From: an uncultured Eubacteriales bacterium
GTDB lineage: Bacteria > Bacillota > Clostridia > Lachnospirales > Lachnospiraceae
Assembly: GCA_949292795.1 (NCBI GenBank)
Contig: CASFBR010000130.1
Location: forward strand, 1 to 64,000
Length of the DNA stretch: 64,000 nucleotides
Direction of reading: 5' to 3'
The notes beneath the pieces were generated by a model. It was not told the origin of the DNA. It did not search any database and saw only the letters and a program-made list of their open reading frames with translations. Of the stretch, positions 23,572 through 32,469 are shown one piece after another (within the stretch, counting starts at the first letter, position 1; every line of letters begins with the position of its first letter). The position numbers and the translations under genes were made by a program.

Positions 23572-25821
23572 CTATAACCGCAGCTTTGTCCCTTTTGTGT
23601 CTCTTTTGGAGAGGCGGATGCGTGATGCGGCGATCACCTTGTCTTTATAAGTGATCGTATCCTCCGAAGGATTCGCAATCAGACAGGCAGCTTCAAGTGT
23701 GTCGCCATCGGAAAGGCGGATGCCCCGCACGCCGATGGCGCCTTTTTTCTTTTCCGGAACCTCATCCAGGGAAAAGCGGAGAAAGACCCCGCCCTTTGTC
23801 TGCAAGAGTACATTTTTTCCGGAATCTGCAGGGAGAATGGCGATGACCTGGTCGTCATCCATTAGCTTTGTGGCGGCAATCGTGCGCTTAATGACATCAA
23901 ATTCGCTGCCGTTTACAATTTTTAAATAGCCCCTGGCGCTGGCAAAAAGCAGGCGTGATGTCCTTAAAGTGCCCAAAGGCGCGATATAGATCATGCGCTC
24001 GCCGGCACTGTCGTAATTGCAGAGGTTGTCTGCCGGCGTGCCCTTATCGCGGAAGCGGCCGAAGGGAATGTCCATGACCTTAAGCAGGTGCATCCGTCCG
24101 GTATCGGTGAAAATGGCGATCTTATCGGTATTCATGCACCGGAGGATATATTTGTTTTCTGTATCCGCAGCTTCCCTGTTGCGTTCGTAGGTGGACAGGT
24201 CGATGCATTTGCAGTAACCAAAGCGGTCCATTAAAAATACAACTTCCATCTCTTCAAGCTTTTTTTCTTCATATACAGCCTGAGCCGCGTTTTCAACGGC
24301 AGTTCTGCGGGGGCGGGCATATGCCTTTTTGATCTGATCCAGTTCTTTTTGGATGACCTTGGACATGCTGGCATGATTTTCCAGTATATCTTCATAGGAA
24401 GCGATGTTTTTTTGCGTCTGCTCGTGTTCGCTCATGAGCGCCTTAATTTCGAGGCCAATGAGCTTATACAGACGCATTTCCAGAATCGCTGATGCCTGCC
24501 GTTCGGTAAAATGAAGCCGGGCGGCTGCTTTCTGGGATGCCTTTGTTTTAAAACGGATGCCTTCGGTGATGCCGTTTACAAGACAGTCTTTGGCCTGCTT
24601 TAGATTCTGGCTGCCCCGGAGGATTTCAATAATCAGATCGATCACATCGCAGGCCTTGATCAGACCTTCCTGAATTTCTTTTTTCTCAAGCTCCTTTGCC
24701 AGCAGCGTGCGGTACTTTCGCGTAGCAATCTCAAACTGAAAATCAAGAAAATATTCAATAATGCTTTTAAGTCCAAGCGTTTCCGGGCGTCCGTCGGCCA
24801 CAGCCAGCATATTTACGCCGAACGTATCCTCCAGGCGTGTTTTTTTGTAAAGCATATTGATGAGCTGGTTCGTATCGGCATTTTTGCGCAGCTCCAGGAC
24901 GATGCGGATGCCTTCCTTGGAGGACTGGTTGGAAATGTCCACAATATCGGTTGTCTTTTTGGATTCCACGAGGGCATAGACATCATTTAAAAACTTGCCG
25001 ATATTGGCACCGATCATCGTGTAGGGAATTTCGCTGATTACAAGCCGCTCGCGGCCGCCTTTGCCTTTTTCTACGGAAACCTTGCCCCTGAGCCGGATTT
25101 TTCCCTGCCCGGTTTCATAAATCTGAACAAGCTCATCTTTATTGGTGACAATGCCGCCGGTGGGAAAATCCGGGCCCTTGATATAGTGCATCAGCTCCTT
25201 TGTCGTAATCTGGCTGTTGGCCATATAAGCTTTAACGCCGTCGATGACCTCACCGAGATTGTGGGGCGGGATGCTTGTGGCCATGCCGACGGCAATGCCG
25301 TCGGAGCCGTTGACAAGAAGGTTGGGGATGCGCACCGGAAGGACGGACGGCTCCTTTTCGGTTTCGTCAAAGTTGGGCATAAAGTCCACCACATTTTTGT
25401 CGAGGTCCGTAAGAAATGCTTCCTGGGTCACCCGGGCAAGGCGCGCTTCGGTATAACGCATGGCTGCCGCGCCGTCGCCTTCGATAGAGCCGAAGTTTCC
25501 GTGGCCGTCCACAAGGGGGAGCCCCTTTTTAAAATCCTGGGCCATGACGACCAGGGCCTCATAAATGGAGCTGTCGCCGTGTGGGTGATATTTGCCCATC
25601 GTATCGCCGACGATACGGGCGCATTTTCGGTACGGGCGGTCATAGCGGATGCCAAGCTCGTACATATCATAAAGCGTCCGGCGCTGAACCGGCTTTAATC
25701 CGTCGCGTACGTCCGGAAGGGCGCGGGAAATAATGACGCTCATGGCGTAATCAATATAGGATTTCTGCATGATCTCCGAATATTCGGTATGCAGGATTTT
25801 TTCGTCGTTATTTATATTCAT
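23572..25821 (-). CDS. parC: DNA topoisomerase IV subunit A, 749 aa
   Basis: Type IIA topoisomerase breakage-reunion subunit. [48 protein letters not shown] (quinolone region) and the catalytic Tyr in [10 protein letters not shown] are clear. The C-terminal beta-propeller begins near [13 protein letters not shown]; its box reads [11 protein letters not shown] rather than the canonical GyrA box QRRGGKG. The 749 aa length, the degenerate box and the distance from any dnaA/oriC features argue for ParC over GyrA. It follows parE by 91 bases on the same strand. Decatenates daughter chromosomes together with ParE. Confidence 0.88.
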   Translation of the reverse strand: MNINNDEKILHTEYSEIMQKSYIDYAMSVIISRALPDVRDGLKPVQRRTLYDMYELGIRYDRPYRKCARIVGDTMGKYHPHGDSSIYEALVVMAQDFKKGLPLVDGHGNFGSIEGDGAAAMRYTEARLARVTQEAFLTDLDKNVVDFMPNFDETEKEPSVLPVRIPNLLVNGSDGIAVGMATSIPPHNLGEVIDGVKAYMANSQITTKELMHYIKGPDFPTGGIVTNKDELVQIYETGQGKIRLRGKVSVEKGKGGRERLVISEIPYTMIGANIGKFLNDVYALVESKKTTDIVDISNQSSKEGIRIVLELRKNADTNQLINMLYKKTRLEDTFGVNMLAVADGRPETLGLKSIIEYFLDFQFEIATRKYRTLLAKELEKKEIQEGLIKACDVIDLIIEILRGSQNLKQAKDCLVNGITEGIRFKTKASQKAAARLHFTERQASAILEMRLYKLIGLEIKALMSEHEQTQKNIASYEDILENHASMSKVIQKELDQIKKAYARPRRTAVENAAQAVYEEKKLEEMEVVFLMDRFGYCKCIDLSTYERNREAADTENKYILRCMNTDKIAIFTDTGRMHLLKVMDIPFGRFRDKGTPADNLCNYDSAGERMIYIAPLGTLRTSRLLFASARGYLKIVNGSEFDVIKRTIAATKLMDDDQVIAILPADSGKNVLLQTKGGVFLRFSLDEVPEKKKGAIGVRGIRLSDGDTLEAACLIANPSEDTITYKDKVIAASRIRLSKRDTKGTKLRL

Positions 25822-25912
25822 CGGATTTATTCATCTGCCTTTCACATTGCTGGCGCCGGGGGCGGCCAGAGGTTACGGTCCGGGATCATAGTCCGGAGGC
25901 TTTATATAAAGT

Positions 25913-27832
25913 CTATACATCCAGCTCGGCGTCCTGGGCGTGGCTGTAAATAAATTCCCGCCGCGGGGGGACATCGGTGCCCATGAGCATCTCTGTAACA
26001 TCGGAGGCCATGCGCGCATCCTCGATTTCTACGAGCTTTAAAATACGGGTCTGCGGATTGAGAGTGGTCTCCCAGAGCTGTTCGGCATCCATTTCGCCAA
26101 GACCTTTATAGCGCTGGAGTGTAAAGGGGCCCTTGTGGGTTTTGCGGTACTTTTCCAGAGCCTTGTCATCGTAAAGATATTCTTCCTTCCCCCGGGCAGG
26201 CATCGCCTTATACAGCGGCGGCATGGCGATGTAGACATGGCCCTCGTAGATGAGCTCCGGCATAAACCGGTAGAACAGTGTGAGCAGCAGCGTACATAGA
26301 TGGGCGCCGTCCACATCGGCATCGGCCATGATGATGATTTTGTTATAGCGCAGCTTTGTAATATCAAAATCGTTTCCATAGCCCTCGGAAAAACCGCAGC
26401 CAAAGGCGTTGATCATTGTCTTGATCTCTGCGTTGGCAAGGACTTTATCAATGCTTGCTTTTTCGACATTTAGTATTTTTCCCCGGATCGGAAGGATCGC
26501 CTGGAAATTGCGGTCGCGGGCCGTTTTGGCGGAGCCCCCGGCGGAATCGCCTTCGACGATAAAGATTTCGCACTGGCTGGCGTCCCGGCTCTCGCAGTTG
26601 GCAAGCTTGCCGTTGGAGTCAAATGAAAATTTAGGCTTGGTCAGCAAGTTTGTTTTGGCCCGCTCCTCTGTCTTGCGAATCTTGGCGGCCTTTTCTGCGC
26701 AGGAGAGGACACTTTTTAAAACCTCAAGGTTACGGTCAAAGTAAAGCTGGATTTCTTCGCCGGTGACCTTGCTTGTGGCGCGGGCGGCGTCCTGGTTGTC
26801 CAGCTTTGTCTTTGTCTGGCCTTCAAAGCGCGGCGCCGGATGCTTGATGGAAATAACGGCGGTCATACCGTTGCGTATATCGGTTCCGGTAAAGTTTGCA
26901 TCCTTTTCCTTTAAAATACCAAGCTCCCGGGCATAGCTGTTCATAACCGAGGTAAACATCGTCTTAAAGCCGGTGATGTGCGTGCCGCCTTCGGCGTTGT
27001 AAATATTATTGCAAAAGCCAAGGACATTTTCGTGAAATTCATTGACATACTGAAAAGCCGCCTCCACGGTGATCCCTTCGGATTCGCCTGAAAAATAAAT
27101 CGGCTCATGTATACATTCTTTATTCCGGTTGAGGTCACGGACGAAGCCGATGATGCCGTCCTCCTCGTGAAACACAATATGCTCGGCAGGTTCCTGCCGG
27201 CGATCCTCAAAAACGATCGTCAGCCGCGGATTTAAGTAAGCGGTCTCGTGAAGGCGGCTTTTGATCTCATCTGCTTTAAAGCGGGTCTTTTCAAAGATTT
27301 CTCCGTCTGGGAGAAAGTTGATTTCTGTGCCGGTCTTTTTGGTGCGTCCGATCGTGGGAAGCAGGCCGTCATTTAAGTCGATCACGGGCACGCCGCGCTG
27401 ATAGCGGTCGTGGTGAATGAAGCCCTCGCGGGATATTTTGACGTCCAGGTATTCGGAAAGGGCGTTGACCACCGAGGAACCGACGCCGTGCAGTCCGCCG
27501 CTCGTCTTATAGACAGAATCGTCAAACTTGCCGCCGGCGTGGAGCGTTGTAAATACGACGCGTTCTGCGGAAACTCCTTTTTTATGCATACCAACAGGGA
27601 TTCCGCGGCCGTTGTCGATCACGGTAGCCGAGCCGTCCTTTTCAAGATACACATCGATCTGATCACAATAGCCGGCCAGATGCTCATCCACGGAATTGTC
27701 AACGATCTCGTAGACCAGATGGTTTAAGCCTTTGCGCGAAACGCTTCCGATGTACATGCCCGGGCGCTTGCGGACGGCCTCAAGCCCTTCAAGTACGGAA
27801 ATACTGTCCGCATCATAGGTTGTTTTTGCCAT
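25913..27832 (-). CDS. parE: DNA topoisomerase IV subunit B, 639 aa
   Basis: ATPase subunit. VLEGLEAVRKRPGMYIGS, EIVDNSVDEHLAG, DNGRGIPVG and GGLHGVGSSVVNALSE form the GHKL ATP site. The Toprim domain has EGDSAGGSAK, LPIRGKILNVEKA and the metal motif DADVDGAH. The C-terminus RRYKGLGEMDAEQL-like (QRYKGLGEMDAEQLWETT) and RREFI are typical. The length fits ParE/GyrB. Its own promoter is at 27876-27904, and AAAGGAG precedes the ATG. Paired with the subunit A gene downstream; as with ParC, gyrase is the alternative if the main gyrase genes were absent elsewhere. Confidence 0.9.
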   Translation of the reverse strand: MAKTTYDADSISVLEGLEAVRKRPGMYIGSVSRKGLNHLVYEIVDNSVDEHLAGYCDQIDVYLEKDGSATVIDNGRGIPVGMHKKGVSAERVVFTTLHAGGKFDDSVYKTSGGLHGVGSSVVNALSEYLDVKISREGFIHHDRYQRGVPVIDLNDGLLPTIGRTKKTGTEINFLPDGEIFEKTRFKADEIKSRLHETAYLNPRLTIVFEDRRQEPAEHIVFHEEDGIIGFVRDLNRNKECIHEPIYFSGESEGITVEAAFQYVNEFHENVLGFCNNIYNAEGGTHITGFKTMFTSVMNSYARELGILKEKDANFTGTDIRNGMTAVISIKHPAPRFEGQTKTKLDNQDAARATSKVTGEEIQLYFDRNLEVLKSVLSCAEKAAKIRKTEERAKTNLLTKPKFSFDSNGKLANCESRDASQCEIFIVEGDSAGGSAKTARDRNFQAILPIRGKILNVEKASIDKVLANAEIKTMINAFGCGFSEGYGNDFDITKLRYNKIIIMADADVDGAHLCTLLLTLFYRFMPELIYEGHVYIAMPPLYKAMPARGKEEYLYDDKALEKYRKTHKGPFTLQRYKGLGEMDAEQLWETTLNPQTRILKLVEIEDARMASDVTEMLMGTDVPPRREFIYSHAQDAELDV

Positions 27833-27875
27833 ATATAAAATCTCCTTTTAGGATCCTATCCTCATAATCCGTTAA

Positions 27876-27904
27876 AGTATACCATATTTTTAAAAGGCTT
27901 GCAA
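27876..27904 (-). promoter_or_regulatory. promoter of parE-parC
   Basis: On the minus strand TTGCAA (27904-27899), 17 bases, TATACT (27881-27876), 44 bases before the parE start. Confidence 0.75.
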
Positions 27905-27958
27905 ACAAATGTTTGTCCCGCTTATATCACCCTTTCATTTACTTTAGCGCCGGGGTAT

Positions 27959-28135
27959 GGTATAATAGCCGCAAAGCGGCTATTATACCTGCGCATAGAG
28001 CGCTTTCTGCGCAAGCCGCAGAAAGGCGCTGCGCATCCGCCGGAGGCAGTCATGTCCGATGAGGACATCACATAATAGCCGCAAAGCGGCTATTATATCT
28101 GCGCACAGGGCGCTTTCTGCGCAAGCCGCAAAGAA
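27959..28135. repeat. two copies of a palindromic repeat before the TauE-type gene
   Basis: Copy 1 is the 31-base perfect palindrome GGTATAATAGCCGC-AAA-GCGGCTATTATACC (27959-27989). Copy 2 is its 25-base core (28072-28096). Each is followed by nearly the same tail (CTGCGCA, then GCGCTTTCTGCGCAAGCCGCA). A third copy with a related tail lies at 53299. The head of copy 1 contains TGGTATAAT, an extended -10 box. This fills most of the 330-base gap; no gene is seen. Confidence 0.9.
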
Positions 28136-28163
28136 GAAACTTAAGAGAAGAGAGGCGTATAAG

Positions 28164-28955
28164 ATGATATGGATGTATATCATTTTCTGGGCGGTAAGCT
28201 TTGGTGCTTCCATCATCGGAGCAATCTGCGGTATTGGCGGAGGCGTGATCATCAAGCCGGTGCTGGATGCCTTCGGCGTGCTTGATGTCTCCACTATTGG
28301 CTTTTTATCCGGCTGCACCGTGCTTGTGATGTCCTGCTATTCCGTGGTGCGGTCAAAGATTTCCGGTTCTTCAAGTATCGATATGTCCATCGGAACACCG
28401 CTGGCAATCGGCGCTGCCGTCGGCGGCGTAGCCGGTAAAAGCATGTTTCAGTGGGTGGCTTCATTATTTGCAGACCCGAATACGGCGGGGGCGGTTCAGG
28501 CAATCACGCTTGGCGTGATTACCCTTGGGACATTGATTTATACTGTTAAGAAGGATCGGATCAAAACGTTTCATATTAAAAATGTTGCCGCCTGCCTGAT
28601 TATCGGCTTTGTTTTGGGGATCATGTCCTCGTTTTTGGGAATCGGCGGAGGTCCGATCAACCTTGTTGTTTTATACTTTTTCTTTTCGATGACGACAAAG
28701 GTTGCTGCGCAGAACTCGCTGTATATTATTTTATTTTCTCAGGCAACAAGCTTTATTCAGACCGTACTGACCGGGCTGCCGGAATTTTCCTGGCTGCTTT
28801 TGGCGGGAATGATCGTCGCCGGGCTTCTTGGCGGTGTCTGCGGACGGGCGATCAATAAAAAAATCAATGACAGAGTTGTCGATAAATTGTTTATCGCGCT
28901 TATGGCGGTTATTATTTTGATCAATATTTACAATACTGTGAAGTACCTGCTCTGA
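28164..28955 (+). CDS. TauE/SafE-family (TSUP) membrane transporter, 263 aa
   Basis: Eight or so hydrophobic helices in two related halves. The paired signatures IIGAICGIGGGVIIKPVLDAFG (about residues 14-35) and LGIMSSFLGIGGGPINLVVLYF (about 155-176) are diagnostic of the TauE/SafE family, which moves sulfite, sulfoacetate or other organic anions across the membrane. The substrate here is unknown. The start at 28164 is chosen because the upstream open frame runs through repeat DNA; AAGAGAGGCG is a moderate ribosome site. Divergent from parE. A sulfonate link with the ABC operon 6 kb away is only suggestive. Confidence 0.9.
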   Translation: MIWMYIIFWAVSFGASIIGAICGIGGGVIIKPVLDAFGVLDVSTIGFLSGCTVLVMSCYSVVRSKISGSSSIDMSIGTPLAIGAAVGGVAGKSMFQWVASLFADPNTAGAVQAITLGVITLGTLIYTVKKDRIKTFHIKNVAACLIIGFVLGIMSSFLGIGGGPINLVVLYFFFSMTTKVAAQNSLYIILFSQATSFIQTVLTGLPEFSWLLLAGMIVAGLLGGVCGRAINKKINDRVVDKLFIALMAVIILINIYNTVKYLL

Positions 28956-29133
28956 ACAATTTATTTTGAACGTTCCGGACGGCGGCCTGGCGGATGGTAT
29001 ATACCGGTGTGTAATGACGGCGGACATTGGCCGGGCCGCGGCGGGAAATTGTGCTTTGCCGGTGAATAAGAGCAGGCAGAAGATGAAATAGTTATAATTT
29101 TTCAAAAAAAATAAAAAAATTCAAAAAAACCTC

Positions 29134-29162
29134 TTGATTTTTTCCCGGCAAAGTGGTATTAT
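29134..29162 (+). promoter_or_regulatory. tRNA-Pro promoter
   Basis: TTGATT (29134-29139), 17 bases, TATTAT (29157-29162), eleven bases before the tRNA. Confidence 0.7.
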
Positions 29163-29173
29163 AATTTTGCCGT

Positions 29174-29247
29174 CGGGGTGTAGCGAAGCTTGGTATCGCG
29201 CAACATTCGGGTTGTTGAGGCCGCAGGTTCAAATCCTGTCACTCCGA
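29174..29247 (+). tRNA. tRNA-Pro (CGG)
   Basis: Acceptor CGGGGTG pairs with CACTCCG (one G-T). The anticodon stem CAACA/TGTTG encloses the loop TTCGGGT, giving anticodon CGG. The T-arm is GCAGG-TTCAAAT-CCTGT. Discriminator A at 29247; CCA is not encoded. Confidence 0.93.
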
Positions 29248-29256
29248 CTTCTGAAA

Positions 29257-29295
29257 ATACCGGAATCTGTAAAAAGCAGGTTCCGGTATTTTTTT
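29257..29295 (+). terminator. intrinsic terminator after tRNA-Pro
   Basis: ATACCGGAA (29257-29265) pairs with TTCCGGTAT (29281-29289), then TTTTTT. Confidence 0.92.
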
Positions 29296-29306
29296 GTGGT
29301 GCGCCT

Positions 29307-29365
29307 GAAGGACGGTGCTGCGTGCCGGTGGCACGCGCCCTGCACCGACCGAAGCAAAGCGAAGA
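29307..29365. repeat. 59-base repeat, copy 1
   Basis: Identical over 59 bases to 29682-29740. It is GC-rich and contains an internal inverted repeat (GCGTGCC-GGT-GGCACGC). No open frame with a ribosome site is associated. Confidence 0.95.
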
Positions 29366-29554
29366 TACTGGGGGAGTCTTTATGAGTAAAAATGGTTCTC
29401 TTTGTCAGAGCTGCGGGTAATTGCGGGGAAAATGCGATGTCTGCTGTGCATTTTGCGGTAAAAAATAAAATGAAAAATCAATATGCACAATTTTATTTTT
29501 GAATGTCATAAATGTTTGTGAACACTTATGTCCGGGGATCAGTATAATAAAAGC

Positions 29555-29668
29555 ATAAACAAACCCTCCCCAATACATTATATCGTTTTGTTTATAGTTT
29601 TTTTGTTACCCCCTATAAAAACAAAATACCTTCTCCTTGAAAGAGCAGCCGGATGCGGCTGCTCTTTT
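29555..29668 (+). ncRNA. candidate trans-acting small RNA with C-rich loops
   Basis: TATAAT at 29543-29548 places a start near 29555, the first base of a nine-base stem ATAAACAAA (29555-29563) with TTTGTTTAT (29587-29595) whose loop holds CCCTCCCC. A second hairpin TTTTGTT (29601-29607) with AACAAAA (29620-29626) loops out ACCCCCTATAAA. Then CCTTCTCCTT (29629-29638) is unpaired before a terminator stem AGAGCAGCC (29642-29650) with GGCTGCTCT (29657-29665) and TTTT. Three C/U-rich unpaired segments complementary to ribosome sites are a hallmark of Firmicute regulatory RNAs. The -35 box is weak (TGAACA at 18 bases). There is no coding frame. The identity is inferred from structure only. Confidence 0.5.
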
Positions 29669-29681
29669 GCGCGATACGCCC

Positions 29682-29740
29682 GAAGGACGGTGCTGCGTGC
29701 CGGTGGCACGCGCCCTGCACCGACCGAAGCAAAGCGAAGA
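29682..29740. repeat. 59-base repeat, copy 2
   Basis: Perfect copy of 29307-29365. It is followed by further GC-rich inverted sequence (GCCCGCCG-type arms near 29741-29770) and by a hairpin of the TGCATAGGAA family near 29859-29884. No gene is seen between here and the tRNA at 29919. Confidence 0.95.
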
Positions 29741-29884
29741 CCCGCCGTGCTTGCACGGGCGGGCATCCGACGGGCAGCGGTCATCGAGTGGCAATGCCGC
29801 GAGATGAGCGAGGCATCGCGATGATCGGGTGGGGGAAGGAATCTTCCCCTATCCGATCTGCACAGGAACGCAGCTTCCTGCGCA

Positions 29885-29914
29885 ACAAAAAAGGCCATCG
29901 AATCATCGATGGCC
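29885..29914 (-). terminator. terminator of the tRNA-Val/tRNA-Met unit
   Basis: On the minus strand GGCCATCG pairs with CGATGGCC (29893-29914) and is followed by TTTTTTGTTG. Confidence 0.9.
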
Positions 29915-29918
29915 TGTG

Positions 29919-29992
29919 TAGCGGAAATTGGATTTGAACCAACGACACCACGGGTATGAACCGTGTGCTCTAGCCACCTGAGCTATTCCGCC
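29919..29992 (-). tRNA. tRNA-Met (CAT), elongator type
   Basis: Acceptor GGCGGAA pairs with TTCCGCT. The anticodon stem CACGG/CCGTG encloses TTCATAC, giving anticodon CAT. The body (TAGCTCAGGTGGCTAGAGC, GGTTCATACCC) matches Firmicute elongator tRNA-Met rather than the lysidine-type tRNA-Ile. CCA is not encoded. Confidence 0.9.
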
Positions 29993-30026
29993 GTATCTTA
30001 TAAATATTCATTCAATATGAATGAAA

Positions 30027-30099
30027 TGGGGCCTATAGGGCTCGAACCTATGACCCTCTGCTTGTAAGGCAGATGCTCTCCCAGCTGAGCTAAGACCCC
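30027..30099 (-). tRNA. tRNA-Val (TAC)
   Basis: Acceptor GGGGTCT pairs with AGGCCCC (one T-G). The stem TCTGC/GCAGA encloses CTTACAA, giving anticodon TAC. Transcribed ahead of tRNA-Met from the promoter at 30138-30166. Confidence 0.93.
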
Positions 30100-30137
30100 G
30101 TGTGCTTAAGTGAAGTGCTTCACTTGAGTGTAGATAT

Positions 30138-30166
30138 ATAATATTATAAATTGTTGTAATTGTCAA
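30138..30166 (-). promoter_or_regulatory. promoter of the tRNA-Val/tRNA-Met unit
   Basis: On the minus strand TTGACA (30166-30161), 17 bases, TATTAT (30143-30138). Confidence 0.85.
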
Positions 30167-30723
30167 GAATATTTTGAGATTTTTTTTAAAAATGTGATTC
30201 AGCCGTGCATTCCGCGTTTGCGCTGCTGGCGCAGCGCTCCGCTGCATATGCGGAGAAACGCTGTGTGCCGGCTGCTTGTAGACGCAGATGCCTGTTTGTG
30301 CCGGGAAATTTTGCCGCATGAACAGAAAAAGTAATTTGCCAAAAGAAAAATTGAAAATGCATATAAGCAATATGCATAATAATAAAGAGTATATAAATAT
30401 GTTTTTGGAGATAATGACTTATTCATATTTTGGGTATATATTAAAGAATAATAAAAAGAACAAAAAATGATTAAAAAATGTTAAAAAAGTATAGGTTTTG
30501 GCTTAAAGGAAAGATGTTTGTAAAAATGAAAACAAAAAATACACATTAAACAGACAAATATACCGGATGATTTTGTACAAATTATCAAATATACTGAGTG
30601 TACAAACAAAAAAGCTTCCTTGTTTTGAAAGTACGGGGGTGTACTTTGAGATAAGGAGAAGGTGTGACATCCTGGAATGTCGGATGATTTTTGGGATGCA
30701 CGAAAAAAGAAGGAGGTAGTTCC
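30167..30723. other. AT-rich regulatory gap before the sugar ABC operon
   Basis: At 30190-30265 lies a GC-rich block starting TTCAGCCGTGCAT, related to the left end of the inverted-repeat element at 56466. The rest is AT-rich with no credible gene. A TATACT box at 30590-30595 is flanked by TTGTACAA (30573-30580) and TGTACAA (30599-30605), which may be a promoter with an operator for the ABC operon. The leader then contains GTAC-type and TGACATCC/GGATGA-type short inverted repeats. Confidence 0.45.
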
Positions 30724-32337
30724 ATGAAAACGAAACGATTAATGGCGTTGCTTTTATCCGCAGCTATGGTGGCTTCAATGGCGGCATGTTCCAAAGGAGA
30801 ATCCGGCGGCACTGCGTCAGACAGCCAGGCATCGACCGATGCGGCAGCAGGCGATACAGCCGCAGCCGGTGATACAGCTGCAGGCGATACCGGAAGCGGC
30901 GATGCTTCTGCGGACGCTGAATGGGACGGGGAAGTTACTGAGATTAACATTATGCTCATGGACCTGCGTGGTGTCAGTGAGAATGCGGGGCCGATCATTG
31001 ATGCAATGAACGCGATTACTGAAAAATCCTGTGGCGTAACCGTCAATGCAACCTGGGCCGGTACCGGTGACTATGTTTCCAAAGTTAATCTGGCTATTTC
31101 CGGCGGCGAGCAGTTAGACCTTGTTATGATCCCACCGATTGAGGGCGGCAACTTTACAGCGCTTACATCCAACGGACAGCTTCTTGACATCACCGATTAT
31201 ATGAATAATGAGGGCGCTGAGATGATGGGATTGCTGGAAGATTATATCGGAGCATACACCATTGACGGAAAGATTTATGGTGTTCCGGCATATAGAAACT
31301 ATGGTTCCAGCGTATATCTGATTATGCGTAAGGATATTCTTGAACAGATCGGCATGCTTGAAAAAGCAGAAAATATGACGACCTGGACAGAGGTTGAAGA
31401 AATTTTTGCTGCAGTTGCGGAGCAGACAGACCTTGCGCCGATTGCCGGGGCCAAGAATATTTCCTTCCAGGCAGGCGCTATTTTCGCGGGCGATAACTTC
31501 TCAGATACAGTTACCTATGATACGTTAAGCGACGTTATGAACGTTGTATTTACAGATAATGAAGGTAATGTATCCCTTCTTGCGGAAAATGAAGGCTTCC
31601 GCTACCAGATGGATATGGTCCGTGAGTGGTTTAACAATGGCTGGGTATATCAGGATTCCATCGTAACAACGGACCATGTGGATACGCTTCTTAAAGCAGG
31701 TGTTGCGTTCTCAGCGATTGAGACAAGTGAGCTTGGCGTTGAGACTTCCAAGCTGGAAGCAACAGGGTATGATATGCTCTGTGTGGAACTGACCAAGAAT
31801 ATGTTAGGTTCATCCTATGTTAATAAGTTTGGTATGGGCGTTCCTGTAACATCCGAAGAACCGGAAGCAGCAATCCGCTGGCTCAATGAGCTTTATATGG
31901 ATCCTGCTTTAACAAACCTTCTTGACTGGGGTATCGAAGGTGAAGATTATGTTGTTGTTGACGGCGAGGCAACCTATCCGGAAGGCAAGGATGAATCCTC
32001 TGTTGCATACCATACCGCAGACTTCCTTTATGGAAACTATTTCAATGCACTGCCATGGCAGGGCAATGGCGCTGATTTCCGTGAGGTTGCTTTACAGGCA
32101 TTAAAGGATTCTCCGGTATCTCCGTATATGGGCTTTGCAGTAGATCAGTCCGAGCTGTCCAATGTTATCGCAGCCATCACCTCGGTTGTTGACCAGTATA
32201 AAGGCCAGATTTTGTGCGGTAATTACACCGATGAAGAATATGATGCTTATGTTGAAGCTTTAAAGACCGCAGGTGTTGAAGATTACCTGGCCGCTTATCA
32301 GGAGCAGCTTCAGGCATGGATGGAAGCCAACCAGTAA
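30724..32337 (+). CDS. sugar ABC transporter substrate-binding lipoprotein, family 1, 537 aa
   Basis: A lipoprotein signal (MKTKRLMALLLSAAMVASMAAC) is followed by a Gly/Ala/Asp-rich linker of about 55 residues. The binding domain of about 460 residues has EINIMLMDLRG at its start, GGEQLDLVMIPPIEGGNF, LLDITDYMNNEG and IDGKIYGVPAYRNYGSSVYLIMRKDIL, as in LplA/YtcQ-type binding proteins for oligosaccharides. At 537 aa it is large, like those paired with LplB/LplC permeases. An ideal AGAAGGAGG precedes ATG 30724. Two permease genes follow, and no ATPase is nearby, so a shared MsmK-type ATPase is likely. Confidence 0.92.
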   Translation: MKTKRLMALLLSAAMVASMAACSKGESGGTASDSQASTDAAAGDTAAAGDTAAGDTGSGDASADAEWDGEVTEINIMLMDLRGVSENAGPIIDAMNAITEKSCGVTVNATWAGTGDYVSKVNLAISGGEQLDLVMIPPIEGGNFTALTSNGQLLDITDYMNNEGAEMMGLLEDYIGAYTIDGKIYGVPAYRNYGSSVYLIMRKDILEQIGMLEKAENMTTWTEVEEIFAAVAEQTDLAPIAGAKNISFQAGAIFAGDNFSDTVTYDTLSDVMNVVFTDNEGNVSLLAENEGFRYQMDMVREWFNNGWVYQDSIVTTDHVDTLLKAGVAFSAIETSELGVETSKLEATGYDMLCVELTKNMLGSSYVNKFGMGVPVTSEEPEAAIRWLNELYMDPALTNLLDWGIEGEDYVVVDGEATYPEGKDESSVAYHTADFLYGNYFNALPWQGNGADFREVALQALKDSPVSPYMGFAVDQSELSNVIAAITSVVDQYKGQILCGNYTDEEYDAYVEALKTAGVEDYLAAYQEQLQAWMEANQ

Positions 32338-32420
32338 AAAGGTTTCAAATGCTTTCATCGCTTAGACAGATAAAATGAACAGATGACCTGAACAGATAAC
32401 TTGAACATAGGGTAACGATG

Positions 32421-32446
32421 TAAGGCGGTGCCGCTGGCACCGCCGA
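32421..32446 (+). terminator. intercistronic hairpin before the permease genes
   Basis: GGCGGTGCC pairs perfectly with GGCACCGCC around GCT, followed by GATTTTA. It probably lowers permease transcription relative to the binding protein. Confidence 0.65.
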
Positions 32447-32469
32447 TTTTAAAAAGTGGGGGTGTTTGC

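Noticed and set aside
23572..27832. Assignment of the topoisomerase pair as gyrase near an origin
   Set aside because: No dnaA, dnaN or recF lies nearby, subunit A lacks a canonical GyrA box and is short; topoisomerase IV fits better.
29134..29420. Short open frames over tRNA-Pro and the 59-base repeat
   Set aside because: They run through a tRNA, a terminator and repeat DNA.
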